Positions 33,819 to 43,136 of a DNA stretch of 64,000 bases are shown here, one piece after another. Location of the stretch: the NCBI GenBank assembly GCA_051439375.1, contig JBFRWB010000015.1, positions 1 through 64,000 on the forward strand. Direction: 5' to 3'. This stretch comes from JBGTGT01 sp051439375. GTDB taxonomy: Bacteria; Cyanobacteriota; Cyanobacteriia; Cyanobacteriales; Microcystaceae. Within the stretch, counting starts at the first letter, position 1, and each line of letters opens with the position of its first letter. Under the pieces are notes generated by a model. The model was not told where the DNA came from, searched no databases, and was given only the letters and a program-made list of their open reading frames with translations. Made by a program: the position numbers and the translations under genes.

Positions 33819-35144
33819 ATGGAAAATGAGTTAAGAATTATCGCCTATTCTTACAATGATCCCCTGTTAGATTCTCCCCCAGATCCAACTATTTGGGGGT
33901 GGGAAATTGGGCGTATTTATCAAGACTTAGGGCAACGATACCAATGGCAAGCACTGATAAAAGATATACAACAATACCCCCCCCATTATTTCCTTGTTCG
34001 CCATTTAGAAGAATTGGGAGATAGCTTAGTCGAAATTATGCAACATTTAACTTTTTTGGAATCTCTGAAGATCGAAGTTATTGCTATTGAAGAAGACTAT
34101 AGTTCTTCTCAATTTACTACTCTTTCAGCCCAAGAATTAAAATGTCAGCTTACTCCACTTTTACAAAAAATTAGCACAAAAAAAAGACAAAAAGCACTAA
34201 AGAAAGGCCATGCCCGTAATCGATTAATTGCTGTCCCTCCCCCCGGTAAAGCCCCCTACGGCTATCGGAAAGGACAGGGAAAGTATATTATTGACCGCAG
34301 TACTGCTCCCGTAGTTAAAGCCTTTTTTGAACATTTTTTATTATTTGGTTCACTGCGAGGTGCAGTGACGTTTATTGGCAAAAAATACGGTAAAAAAATT
34401 GCAGTTTCTACAGGTAAAAACTGGTTAGAAAATCCAGTCTATCGAGGCAATTTGAGTTATAAAAAGGGTTCAATTATTCCGCAAACCCATCTGCCCCTTT
34501 TGTCAGAAGATGAAGCTGCTCAAATTGATCGTCTCTTACGCCAAAATCGCCAGTTTCCACCCCGAACTGCCAGCGCACCTCGTTCTCTTGCTGGTTTAGT
34601 TATTTGTCAGAAATGTCAGTCCAAAATGACCATTACCCGTATGACAACAAAGAAAAAACCAAAAGAATATGTTTATTTACGTCCTCAGAACTGTCCCTTA
34701 ACTCCCAAATGTAAAGGCATAAATTATGATAATTTTCTTACAAAAACGATTGAAAACATTTGTCTAGAACTTCCTCAAAAAGTAAGTCAAATAACCTTGC
34801 CCAATATTGATAATCTTAAAGATAAGATAACAGATATGATCGCAGAACAAAAAAAACTCATAAAAACCGTTGAACATCTTGAACAGCAAGGAATTTTAGA
34901 CAAAGAAACTAGCCAACTGAGAATATATAACCTAAAAGCTAAAATTGCAGAACTTCAAGAACAACGCTCTCAACTCCCCCCTGATAATTTAGCAAATATT
35001 ACAAAACTCGTGGCCGTAAAAGATTTTTGGTTAGGTCTTTCTGAAGAAGAACGACGCTTTTATTTTCGAGAATTTATCCAGCAAATTTTCATTATCCGCC
35101 CCACACCAAAAGAATTTGAGTTACAATTAGTCTTTGTTTTCTAA
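33819..35144 (+). CDS. Serine-recombinase-family protein with degenerate catalytic domain
   Basis: About 441 residues (ATG 33819; ATG 33807 also possible). The layout is that of large serine recombinases: an N-terminal resolvase-like domain (1-110), a recombinase DNA-binding domain (GKAPYGYRKGQGKYIID, then TGKNWLENPVYRGNL), a zinc ribbon (VICQKCQSKM...CPLTPKC) and a coiled coil (QKKLIKTVEHLEQQGIL). The N-terminal strand reads RIIAYSYNDP where active enzymes have YxRVS, so the nucleophilic serine position is Asp. The RLSR-type arginines are replaced by HLEEL. It may have become a DNA-binding protein. XisF-type cyanobacterial proteins share this layout. Confidence 0.75.
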   Translation: MENELRIIAYSYNDPLLDSPPDPTIWGWEIGRIYQDLGQRYQWQALIKDIQQYPPHYFLVRHLEELGDSLVEIMQHLTFLESLKIEVIAIEEDYSSSQFTTLSAQELKCQLTPLLQKISTKKRQKALKKGHARNRLIAVPPPGKAPYGYRKGQGKYIIDRSTAPVVKAFFEHFLLFGSLRGAVTFIGKKYGKKIAVSTGKNWLENPVYRGNLSYKKGSIIPQTHLPLLSEDEAAQIDRLLRQNRQFPPRTASAPRSLAGLVICQKCQSKMTITRMTTKKKPKEYVYLRPQNCPLTPKCKGINYDNFLTKTIENICLELPQKVSQITLPNIDNLKDKITDMIAEQKKLIKTVEHLEQQGILDKETSQLRIYNLKAKIAELQEQRSQLPPDNLANITKLVAVKDFWLGLSEEERRFYFREFIQQIFIIRPTPKEFELQLVFVF

Positions 35145-35504
35145 TTGAGAAAGCCGTTGATCTAAAGTACGAACATCCTCTTTTAGCTCAATAATTAAAG
35201 TAGCAAATCGTTCCATTAAAGGATCACTCCTCCCAATTAACTCACCCTCCACAATTCGAGGGTTATAAAGAGACGAATCAGGATTAACATTATTATGATT
35301 AACAGTGTTATTGGTTCTTCCGTTTAAACGGCGAACCTCTGCTTCTAACCGACGAACACGATTTTCTAAGCTTCTAATTTCTGAGCGTAACACTCTTTGA
35401 GGATCAGCCGCCATTCCCCTTGGTAATTGTCCAAAGACTAATAAGCCAATTATCAAACACATTAAGAACAAAGTTAAAATCTTCTTAAGCAAAGTATAAT
35501 TCAT
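35127..35504 (-). CDS. Exported coiled-coil protein, unknown
   Basis: 125 residues from ATG 35504. A signal peptide (LLKKILTLFLMCLIIGLLVFG...AAD) precedes a heptad-patterned coiled coil (LRSEIRSLENRVRRLEAEVRRL), an Asn-rich linker and a second coiled coil (LIIELKEDVRTLDQRLSQLEN). It is probably periplasmic. Its 3' end overlaps the 3' end of the convergent recombinase gene by 18 bases. Confidence 0.65.
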   Translation of the reverse strand: MNYTLLKKILTLFLMCLIIGLLVFGQLPRGMAADPQRVLRSEIRSLENRVRRLEAEVRRLNGRTNNTVNHNNVNPDSSLYNPRIVEGELIGRSDPLMERFATLIIELKEDVRTLDQRLSQLENKD

Positions 35505-35579
35505 CACATCAAACAATAAAAAAAGGGTTAACCAAAAAGGTCAACCCCAAGGCTTGGGAACGCGCTTTAATGCTTTTGT

Positions 35580-35933
35580 TTAGCTTTGAACCACTAACTT
35601 GACATTAGCGTTTTGTAGTCCACGCTGTTTAACTTCTGTTAAAGTTTTGTTCACAGCATATTTTTGATTGATAGAATTGATCAATTCAGTTTGATTGTGC
35701 TTCTTCGCAACGCCCCAAAGATCAGCAATGAGGTCAAAGCTTCCTTCGCTATTGCGAGACCAGCCGAGATCGTATTCGCCATCTAAAACAGCTACGATGT
35801 CAGCACGAACTCGTTGGCCATTGTAACCACGAACATCAGCTTCAGTTTTTACACTGATTCCGAGATCTTTGAGGGAATTTTGTAAGATTTCAGCGTCAGT
35901 GATTTTGGTACGAAGAGTGCTAAAGTGAGACAT
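35580..35933 (-). CDS. ycf35: Ycf35 (DUF1257) family protein
   Basis: 117 residues beginning MSHFSTLRTKITDAEILQ, with VRGYNGQRVRADIVA and DLGWSRNSEGSFDLIADLWG, all characteristic of Ycf35, a protein encoded in red-lineage plastids and all cyanobacteria. Function not established. It is downstream of ycf46 on the same strand with a 148-base spacer. A purine-rich GGAGGAAAT ribosome-binding sequence lies immediately upstream of the start. Confidence 0.93.
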   Translation of the reverse strand: MSHFSTLRTKITDAEILQNSLKDLGISVKTEADVRGYNGQRVRADIVAVLDGEYDLGWSRNSEGSFDLIADLWGVAKKHNQTELINSINQKYAVNKTLTEVKQRGLQNANVKLVVQS

Positions 35934-36081
35934 TGGTAGATTTCCTCCAGTAGAACAGAAGTCAACAACAACTTAGTTTTAGTGCAAGAACAACATCATC
36001 ATGGGAAAATGATATTGTTTTTTTAGAATTTGCTAGTCTATGACTAGCCTTTCCTCCTGTTGCGAGCAGGAGAAAGCTTGT

Positions 36082-37593
36082 TTAGAACTCCAATCGCTGA
36101 TATTCAGCAACGGAGGCGGAAGCAGGCCGAGCGCGTTGTCTTGCCCAATCTCTCAGGGCAGTTACCTGTTCCGTCATTGTCCGAGACAAGGGAAGAGTTG
36201 CTTTAATTGCAGCGATAATATCCAGCTGCGTGAACTCTCGATCTTGAGCAAAGGCTTCATACATAGCAGCAATCAACGCTTGCTCAATTTCAGCCCCGGA
36301 AAATCCATCAGAGACCTTAGCGAGTTGTCCGATGTCGAAGCGATCTATTTCGGAGCGACGTTTGCTAAGGTGAATTGTAAAGATTGCTTCACGCTCCTCT
36401 GGCGTGGGCAAATCTACAAAGAAAATTTCATCAAACCGACCTTTCCGCAGAAATTCACCGGGAAGACGTTCAATACGGTTAGCAGTGGCCATGACGAATA
36501 CAGGGGAGGTTTTTTCCTGCATCCATGTTAGGAATGAACCAAAAATCCGACTAGATGTACCGCCGTCAGAATCAGCAGACCCAGTTCCTCCAGCAAAGGC
36601 TTTATCTAGTTCATCGATGAAGAGAATTGCAGGAGAAATAGATTCAGCCGTTTTTAAAGCATTGCGAAGGTTAGCCTCTGAACGTCCCACCATTGAGCCA
36701 TCATACACCCGACCCATATCCAATCTTAGTAAGGGTAAGCCCCATAACTTAGATGTGGTTTTGGCAATAAGAGACTTTCCACAGCCGGGGACTCCTAAAA
36801 TGAGCATTCCTTTGGGTTGGGGGAGTCCATACTCCCTTGCTCTTTCAGTAAAGGCATTGGAGCGTTGAGTCAGCCACTTTTTCAGTTCTTCTAAGCCGCC
36901 AACTGCGTTGAGGGTTTCGTCTTCCTCGACAAATTCTAAGATTCCGTTGCGACGAATCAGTTGTTTTTTCTCGGAAAGAACGATTTCAACCTCTTCTTCA
37001 GTGAGTTTTCCCGCTTTCACATAAGCTTTACGATAGACTTTTTCTGCTTCGTCTTCTGTTAGTCCTAATGCGGATTTTAATAGTTTTTCTCGAACCGTCG
37101 TGTTCACTCTTTTACTTCTCGTTTGATTGAGTTGATGGGTCAACACTTGGTCTAATTCCGTTAAGTCGGGTAGAGGGAAATCCAAAACTACTACGTCTTT
37201 CTCTAGTTCGATGGGGATTTCCTGTAGCGGAGACATTAAGATGATGATTTTTTCTGTTCCCTTAAAACTGGCGATCGCATCCCTGAGCCAGCGAGTTACC
37301 CCCGGAGAGGTAATAAAAGGATGTAAATCTTTAAAAACAAATATACCGGGTTCTTTACGTCGCACCACCCATTCCACTGCGGCCTCAGGGGCAATGGTGT
37401 TGTGTTGAGTTGCTTGACGAGGTTGGCCGTACTCCACCATACCGTGGGTCATTGTCCAGACAAAGACTTGCCGATGCTGAGTTGTCTGTTGAGCAATCTT
37501 AGCGATCGCTTGTTCAGAGCGTTCTTCCTCAGATGTGGTCAGGTAAATTAGAGGATATTGAGCTTGTATTAAGATGCTTAGCTCTTCTTTCAT
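36082..37593 (-). CDS. ycf46: Ycf46 AAA+ ATPase
   Basis: 503 residues. A non-AAA N-terminal domain (1-230, starting MKEELSILIQAQYPLIYLTT) precedes an AAA+ module with Walker A GVPGCGKS near 268, Walker B AILFIDELDKAF near 320, and a second region of homology with ATANRIERLPGEFLRKGRFDE. Ycf46 is conserved in cyanobacteria and red-algal plastids, and has been linked to inorganic-carbon responses in Synechocystis. Ycf35 follows on the same strand, and a ribbon-helix-helix gene lies 71 bases upstream. Confidence 0.95.
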   Translation of the reverse strand: MKEELSILIQAQYPLIYLTTSEEERSEQAIAKIAQQTTQHRQVFVWTMTHGMVEYGQPRQATQHNTIAPEAAVEWVVRRKEPGIFVFKDLHPFITSPGVTRWLRDAIASFKGTEKIIILMSPLQEIPIELEKDVVVLDFPLPDLTELDQVLTHQLNQTRSKRVNTTVREKLLKSALGLTEDEAEKVYRKAYVKAGKLTEEEVEIVLSEKKQLIRRNGILEFVEEDETLNAVGGLEELKKWLTQRSNAFTERAREYGLPQPKGMLILGVPGCGKSLIAKTTSKLWGLPLLRLDMGRVYDGSMVGRSEANLRNALKTAESISPAILFIDELDKAFAGGTGSADSDGGTSSRIFGSFLTWMQEKTSPVFVMATANRIERLPGEFLRKGRFDEIFFVDLPTPEEREAIFTIHLSKRRSEIDRFDIGQLAKVSDGFSGAEIEQALIAAMYEAFAQDREFTQLDIIAAIKATLPLSRTMTEQVTALRDWARQRARPASASVAEYQRLEF

Positions 37594-37664
37594 GACATCG
37601 ACCCTGTAGGTTTAAATAGACAGTGACTTAGTAGATTGGAGATGGATTTTGTCCCTTTTACCAG

Positions 37665-38015
37665 CTAACAAGTAACCAGTGCTTCTTCTTCAGATGAGGG
37701 TTGTTTTCCTTTTGCCGTTTCCCGAAGGTCTATGGGCATTTCCTCAGTAATGACACTGGGCTGGTGTTTCAATGAAACCATTTCTCCGTTGCGGTTCACC
37801 ATTGCGGCTTCGCACTCTGGACAGATATGAACTTGGTGGGTTTTCCCATAGGCAGATGCTTCAATCTCCTCTATTTTCTCTGGGTATTTGAGGTAAAAAC
37901 CAACGGCTCTTTCGACAAGGGCTGACATTGATTCTTCGTCCACCGCAGCGCGGATTTTTAGCTGCCGATGAATTCCTTGAGGGAGATATAGAGTTACCTT
38001 TTGCTTGTCCTGCAT
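37665..38015 (-). CDS. Ribbon-helix-helix protein with one CPEC motif
   Basis: 116 residues. The N-terminus (KQKVTLYLPQGIHRQLKIRAAVDEESMSALVERAVGFYL) is a CopG/Arc-type ribbon-helix-helix. The second half has HICPECEAAM, half of a possible metal-binding knuckle, and an unstructured acidic tail. It may be a DNA-binding regulator. It lies 71 bases upstream of ycf46 on the same strand and could regulate it; that is inference. Confidence 0.65.
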   Translation of the reverse strand: MQDKQKVTLYLPQGIHRQLKIRAAVDEESMSALVERAVGFYLKYPEKIEEIEASAYGKTHQVHICPECEAAMVNRNGEMVSLKHQPSVITEEMPIDLRETAKGKQPSSEEEALVTC

Positions 38016-38585
38016 ATTGCTAATGGTGGTTTGCCCCGGTATGTCTCAACACTTTAGCGAGTTTTTTTCTAGCTGTCAAGCTGTTATGCCAACATGACGG
38101 CATAATTGTAATGTTTCTTTACAATATGATTGATTCGGCATAATAAATGGTATTCCTATTCAAACATCAACTATCACAATGATTCCACCTGTAAATTTTC
38201 CGTTGATAGAATGGAGAGCATGAATACCATTTTAGTACAGAAGAATTTATCAATAAAATTCATTCAGGTTGACTAATCGTTTTTGATTCAGTTAACATTT
38301 AGATGTTATCAAAAACAAGCATGATTAAATCAATCTCCAAAAAATTAAGGCTTAAAAATTTAAAAAGAAGATTTTAATAAAACCTATGTTCTACTAAATC
38401 TCTCTATCAAAGGCTTTAGGGTGTAAAAGCTTATCTCCAACAGTCGTTAAAACAATCCACTTTAACCTCATAACTGTATCAGTGTTGGGTTTCATGCCTC
38501 AACCCAACCTACAAATCTTAAGATTTAAGGATTTACAGGATGATTTAACCCTGTCGGAATCATATTTAAGCTTCCATTATCTGAA
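38016..38585. other. 570-base gene-free spacer with a palindromic element
   Basis: No convincing gene on either strand. GTTGGGTTT with a facing AACCCAAC occurs around 38483-38511, the same family as the hairpin at 7377. Immediately after it comes AAGGATTTACAGGATGATTT (38526-38545), a single unit of the GGATTTACAGGATT repeat family found near 25 kb and 57 kb. The rest is AT-rich. Confidence 0.7.
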
Positions 38586-38897
38586 TCAATCTTGATTATT
38601 GTCGGGAGTGCGAGGATAAATTTGTTCGGCATCAGGACAGTCATCAGCGATGAGAAGATCGGTGTTATAACGGGAAACAGAAGCAGTTTTGTAGCTAATC
38701 GCCCCGATACTTTCTAACCGTACCATTTCTTCCCAAAAACTAATTTCCTCATCTTCTTCGCATTCGTAGCGAATAGTGACGAGATCCAACTCTAAAGCAA
38801 TAATACGAGCTTCATCTAGCCAACGTTGCTGATCCCGCAAGAAAATGCTTACGATACGCTCCTCTGCGATAATTTTATGGATCTTGCGATCTAACAT
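38586..38897 (-). CDS. Conserved cyanobacterial protein (DUF6679-like)
   Basis: 103 residues beginning MLDRKIHKIIAEERIVSIFLRDQQRWLDEARIIALE, with an acidic centre (YECEEDEEISFWEEMVRLESIG). It is soluble with mixed helices and strands. I believe it belongs to a small cyanobacteria-specific family, but this is from memory. An AAGGAG ribosome-binding sequence precedes the ATG at 38897. Confidence 0.7.
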   Translation of the reverse strand: MLDRKIHKIIAEERIVSIFLRDQQRWLDEARIIALELDLVTIRYECEEDEEISFWEEMVRLESIGAISYKTASVSRYNTDLLIADDCPDAEQIYPRTPDNNQD

Positions 38898-38966
38898 AAG
38901 CTACTCCTTTTGGGATAACTCCTTAAAATGATTTTGGTGTGATTCTACCCTATCTTCTAGCATAGT

Positions 38967-39818
38967 TTAGCCATGCTTGCTTACTATGTTATCAATTTTA
39001 TCCGCTAAAAGATGGGTTTGTTCGAGCATGGCAAAATGACCGCAATTAGGCAATTCAAAAATATTTAGTCCTTGATAATCGAATAGCCAGTGAAAACTAG
39101 CCAAATAGCGTACATACTTTAATTCCATTACCATATCTTCTTGTCCTGCGAAAAAATAGACCGGTTGTTTAAGACGACTCACTAATTGGGGGAGAGAATG
39201 AACTTCAGATTCGGTGGTAGAATCCAATAATGAGCCTAATGCAGCCCGTTGATCGGCGATCGCAAAGTCTTTAACCCGTTGTTTTCCCCATTGACGAGGA
39301 ATAGGGGTGGCTACCATCATTCGAGAAAATAACAGATCCAAGAAAGGGACATAAGGTAGCCAAGGGGGGCGAAACTTAACAATTTGTTCTCCTGCTTTAC
39401 GAAATCGCTCAAATTCCTCCTTTATATAAATTCCTCCCCCCATATTAACCCCAATTACTCCTTTTACCCTTTCTTCACAACTATCTGCCCCCCAAAGGGC
39501 GATACTTCCCCCCAAAGAATGGCCAATTACCCAAGCTTGTTCAATATCCAATTGCTGAAGTAACTCTTTTAAATCTTGTGCATAAGCAGCCAAGGAATAG
39601 GGGTCTTCATCGGAAGTAATCGGTTGTGATTGACCAAAACCTCGCAAATCGTAGCTTAAGCAGGAATATGCTGGTGATAATTGCTCAATTAGCGGTTGCC
39701 AATAGCGATGACTCAGTAACCATCCATGAATAAAGACAAGGACAGGGTTTGTGGGGGGGTTAGGGGGGACAGTGAACTCATAAAGATGAGGAACGCCCGA
39801 AATCGAAAGGGTAGGCAT
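38967..39818 (-). CDS. Alpha/beta hydrolase
   Basis: 283 residues. The oxyanion region is FIHGWLLSHRYW, the nucleophile S101 lies in VIGHSLGGS, the acid is in QEDMVMELK and the catalytic His in NCGHFAMLE, so the triad is complete. The short cap region suggests an esterase or dienelactone-hydrolase-like substrate; none can be assigned. It is divergent from the Ycf52-type GNAT gene, with about 150 bases between. Confidence 0.92.
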   Translation of the reverse strand: MPTLSISGVPHLYEFTVPPNPPTNPVLVFIHGWLLSHRYWQPLIEQLSPAYSCLSYDLRGFGQSQPITSDEDPYSLAAYAQDLKELLQQLDIEQAWVIGHSLGGSIALWGADSCEERVKGVIGVNMGGGIYIKEEFERFRKAGEQIVKFRPPWLPYVPFLDLLFSRMMVATPIPRQWGKQRVKDFAIADQRAALGSLLDSTTESEVHSLPQLVSRLKQPVYFFAGQEDMVMELKYVRYLASFHWLFDYQGLNIFELPNCGHFAMLEQTHLLADKIDNIVSKHG

Positions 39819-39969
39819 ATTTTAAGATGATTTCCTGTTTGAAGCCATTTAATCGGTACAATGGGGTAGGCGTAATTAAAATTACCGATTACGTTTGTCC
39901 GCATAAGCGCAGATTATTAATGCTGCTTAGATCCAGTATAAATAAGAAGGCCTCCAAGCGTCCCCTAGC

Positions 39970-40494
39970 ATGGTTTTTTGGAAACGATTGTTTAACACCC
40001 CTGAATTAGCTACTAGCCCGTCATCAGCCGCTTTTGATGGAGAATTTATCGACGTGACAAATACTGTCGCAGAAACTAGCCGAATTTTGCTGAGTACTGA
40101 TCGTAATATCGATCTTTACGAACTTGAAGAATTATGTGATGCGGTGGGTTGGGCCCGTCGTCCCCTACGCAAAGTTAAAAAGGCCATTGAACACAGTTTT
40201 CTAGTCGTTTCTGTGTGGGAAGTACGAGGAACTCGTCGCCGTTTAATGGGATTTGCTCGTGCTACTTCTGATCATGCCTTCAATGCGACTATTTGGGATG
40301 TGGTTATTCATCCTAAGTACCAAAAACAGGGACTAGGCAAGGCTTTGATGAAATATATGATTCGTAAACTTAAAAGTCATGATATTAGCAATGTCACCCT
40401 CTTTGCTGATCCACAGGTGGTTGAGTTTTACCAACGTTTAGGCTTTGTTCTTGATCCTGAAGGCATCAAAGGAATGTTTTTGTATCCTGAATAG
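39970..40494 (+). CDS. Ycf52/NSI-type GNAT acetyltransferase
   Basis: 174 residues. Motif A is WDVVIHPKYQKQGLGKALMKYM and the end VVEFYQRLGFVLDPEGIKGMF matches the family of plastid Ycf52 and plant NSI/GNAT proteins. Cyanobacterial and plant members acetylate protein lysines and serotonin, so melatonin-type chemistry is known for relatives. Residues 1-45 (FNTPELATSPSSAAF) are a variable lead-in. Conserved ELCDAVGWARRPLRKV precedes motif A. Likely cytoplasmic. Confidence 0.88.
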   Translation: MVFWKRLFNTPELATSPSSAAFDGEFIDVTNTVAETSRILLSTDRNIDLYELEELCDAVGWARRPLRKVKKAIEHSFLVVSVWEVRGTRRRLMGFARATSDHAFNATIWDVVIHPKYQKQGLGKALMKYMIRKLKSHDISNVTLFADPQVVEFYQRLGFVLDPEGIKGMFLYPE

Positions 40495-40642
40495 CTATCA
40501 ATACTATGACGAATTATCAATCTTAACGGCTAAACTATAATGTCAATAGAAAAGCAAATTCCTTAGATTTGACTGACTCCTTAGTTTTGGTGTGCAACGG
40601 ATAATTTGTTCTTTATACCTTGAAATATCTGGGCTAAAAACT

Positions 40643-41335
40643 ATGAAACCCGAACTTTTGGCAACTTACACCCACAATAAACAAATCCTACAACAATTAA
40701 TGGAGTATGCCCAGATTGAGACCTTTGAAGCCTTGAGTAAACAGTCGGGGGTTTCACAATGGCAACTTAATCGTCTTTTGTTGGGGTTAATGCCCAAGTT
40801 AACGGTAGAAAATCTGGTTAAACTGTCCTCTGCTTTAAAAATTCCCGTTGATAAGTGTCTAGCACTCTTTTATCCTAATCTTCCGTCTATCCCTTCCCCA
40901 GAGATTACTCAACCAAACGAACCTTCACCTTCTAAAAGCATAGAAGAATTAGAACAGCTAAAAGGAGAATACGAAAGATTGCAACAACAACTAGAACAAC
41001 AAAAAGAAACTTTGAAACAGGAATTTCAACAATCTAGTTTGGAGGTATTGGAATCTTGGTTATTACAATGGCCAACTGCCGCCGCCGCCGCACAGAAAAA
41101 CCCGAAATTATCAGCCGTTAAACTATTAGTATTGGTTAAACCCGTTGTAGAATTACTCAAGCGATGGGGAGTGGAGAATATTGGTATTGTTGGCGAAAAA
41201 ATTCCCTACGACCCCATTAGCCATCAATTATTGGAAGGAACGGCTGTAACAGGAGAGTTGGTAGAAGTTCGTTATGTTGGCTATCGTCAAGATGATAAGT
41301 TACTGTATCGCGCTAAAGTCAGTCCTGTTAAGTAA
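40643..41335 (+). CDS. HTH protein with GrpE-like C-terminal domain
   Basis: 230 residues from ATG 40643; the frame stays open to 40592, but only a GTG-type start is available there. The first 75 residues form an XRE-like helix-turn-helix (TFEALSKQSGVSQWQLNRLLLG). Residues 105-145 are a coiled coil (LEQLKGEYERLQQQLEQQKE). The C-terminal 60 residues (NIGIVGEKIPYDPISHQLL, then YVGYRQDDKLLYRAKVSPV) resemble the beta domain of GrpE nucleotide-exchange factors. A DNA-binding GrpE-like protein is unusual. No DnaK gene lies nearby. Confidence 0.72.
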   Translation: MKPELLATYTHNKQILQQLMEYAQIETFEALSKQSGVSQWQLNRLLLGLMPKLTVENLVKLSSALKIPVDKCLALFYPNLPSIPSPEITQPNEPSPSKSIEELEQLKGEYERLQQQLEQQKETLKQEFQQSSLEVLESWLLQWPTAAAAAQKNPKLSAVKLLVLVKPVVELLKRWGVENIGIVGEKIPYDPISHQLLEGTAVTGELVEVRYVGYRQDDKLLYRAKVSPVK

Positions 41336-41472
41336 TAAGTAGGGGCTGATTTTTAATTAAAGTTGATGTTTTTATTATCAATTTACTAAATAAACTCACC
41401 CCTACACCTGTTACTGATTATTTATTGCTTTAACCTGAAAGGTTAAAGTTTTTTAAAAGTTAAAAATGGTGA

Positions 41473-42186
41473 CTAGCCATTAAAATTATGTCTTTTCAAG
41501 ACAGATAAACCACCGAAGAAACCAATAGCTAATAAGCCAAGAACACCACTGGGTTCAGGAACAGTTGCTACATCAGATGTATTAACTTCAAAAATACGTT
41601 GACTGGTTTGACCCGTCCAAGTGCTACCACTATTAACGGTTCGATAAGCACGAACAAAAGAAGCCCCAACCTCACTTTGATAAGTACTGTCAAAGTCACC
41701 CGTAAATTCAGATAACCAAGTTAACCCGGATCCGGCTACCCCATCAATCTGAAAACCGTAGGTTGTATTGGGGAGTAACGTAATCGTTTGGGTAAGATTA
41801 AAAACCTCATTGGTTGCTTCTCCTGGTGTTACTGTAACGCTTTGAGTCCCAACGTTAATAGTAGAAGTTACCCCTGTTGGATCGCCACTGGCGGGAAGAT
41901 CGTTATCATACCAAATTAAGGTCGCATCAAAACTGTTCGTACCAGAACCACCATTGCCAAACTGCACCGTAATATCATCAAGAACACGAATGGTATTATC
42001 ATCAGGGGTGGTAAAGGAAACAAATTCGTTGTCAGAACCATTAATTTGATTTCCTTGGTTGAATGTTGCGTTATCAATGTTACCAATTAATAACGCAGCT
42101 TGAGCGTTAGACCCTAAAAAAGAAAGGGTAACAGTAGTGGCTGTAGTAAGAAGAGCAGTTGAGATGCAAGAGGAATTAAATTTCAT
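41473..42186 (-). CDS. PEP-CTERM sorted surface protein
   Basis: About 237 residues from ATG 42186, preceded by an in-frame TTG at 42198. The signal peptide is STALLTTATTVTLSFLGSNAQA. A beta-rich exported domain follows, containing NSFDATLIWYDNDLPASG. The C-terminus has the sorting signal VPEPSGVLGLLAIGFFGGL followed by a short basic tail LKRHNFNG. The cognate processing protease (exosortase) is not in this window. The predicted location is the outer surface or extracellular matrix. Confidence 0.9.
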   Translation of the reverse strand: MKFNSSCISTALLTTATTVTLSFLGSNAQAALLIGNIDNATFNQGNQINGSDNEFVSFTTPDDNTIRVLDDITVQFGNGGSGTNSFDATLIWYDNDLPASGDPTGVTSTINVGTQSVTVTPGEATNEVFNLTQTITLLPNTTYGFQIDGVAGSGLTWLSEFTGDFDSTYQSEVGASFVRAYRTVNSGSTWTGQTSQRIFEVNTSDVATVPEPSGVLGLLAIGFFGGLSVLKRHNFNG

Positions 42187-42454
42187 AATGCCTGTCAATT
42201 GTTATTAAACGCCCATACTATAACAAATCACTATAAGAATGTAAAGGATACCTTAAGATAAGACAATTTTTATGACAACCTGAAGGAACAAGAGAACTCT
42301 TTAACGATTAAACAAACCATTGAACAAGATGGAATGCTCCCTAATTGGTTACAGAGAAGAAATAGTGACGACAGACTCTTCCAATAACGGATCACTGAAA
42401 GGATAAAATAGTAAAAGTATGACCACTTAATGTTTTACCCATTGCCAATTTTTT

Positions 42455-43003
42455 ATGACTAAGGCAAAGCTACTACAGCCTGATCTCGTTTTAGGAGATA
42501 CCATTGTTCATTTAACCCCTGCCATCTTACGCCACTATCACCTTCAAGGGTTAGTGTTAGACGTAGATGAAACCCTTGTTCCGATTAAGGAAATCTCTGT
42601 CACCACTGAATTAAAGAGATGGGTTGAGCAAATTCGGAGTCATGCAGCTATCTGGCTGGTGAGTAACAATATTAGCGGCTATCGTATCGGAAAAATTGCT
42701 GATTCTTTAAATTTACCTTACTTTTCTGGGGCGGGAAAACCCTCACGACGCAAACTGCGTCAGGCGATTTATGGGATGAATTTACCCGTATCTAGGGTAG
42801 CGATGGTAGGAGATAGGCTATTTACCGATATTTTAGCGGGAAATCGCATGGGAATGTTCACTATACTTGTTGAACCGATGATTGACTCTACTAAAGCCGT
42901 TCGTACTTATCCAATTCGTAATGCAGAAGTCTGGATTTCCGAAAAGTTAGGGGTATCTCTTAACCATTCACAACATAAATTCACAAAACCAGATAAATTT
43001 TAG
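42455..43003 (+). CDS. YqeG-family HAD-IIIA phosphatase
   Basis: 182 residues. The HAD motif I is LDVDETLVP (Asp36, Asp38), with motif II WLVSNNISG and motif IV-like MVGDRLFTDILAGNRMGM. This is the YqeG subgroup of small bacterial HAD phosphatases; plastid relatives act on phosphatidylglycerophosphate, so a role in phosphatidylglycerol synthesis is plausible. It is followed after 130 bases by a strong terminator. Confidence 0.92.
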   Translation: MTKAKLLQPDLVLGDTIVHLTPAILRHYHLQGLVLDVDETLVPIKEISVTTELKRWVEQIRSHAAIWLVSNNISGYRIGKIADSLNLPYFSGAGKPSRRKLRQAIYGMNLPVSRVAMVGDRLFTDILAGNRMGMFTILVEPMIDSTKAVRTYPIRNAEVWISEKLGVSLNHSQHKFTKPDKF

Positions 43004-43136
43004 CAAGTCTAAATATAAAATTAATCTTAAGAAATGGAACAGTTTGCTTAGGGTGAGCAATAATAGCTATCAAGATGAAATGAGGTCAGCAAAGATAAAG
43101 ACCTTAACCATAAAAAGCCTAGATAAGTCGCTTCTA

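Noticed and set aside
36404..36868. 154-codon plus-strand frame opposite ycf46
   Set aside because: Shadow of the Ycf46 AAA module; composition is not protein-like.
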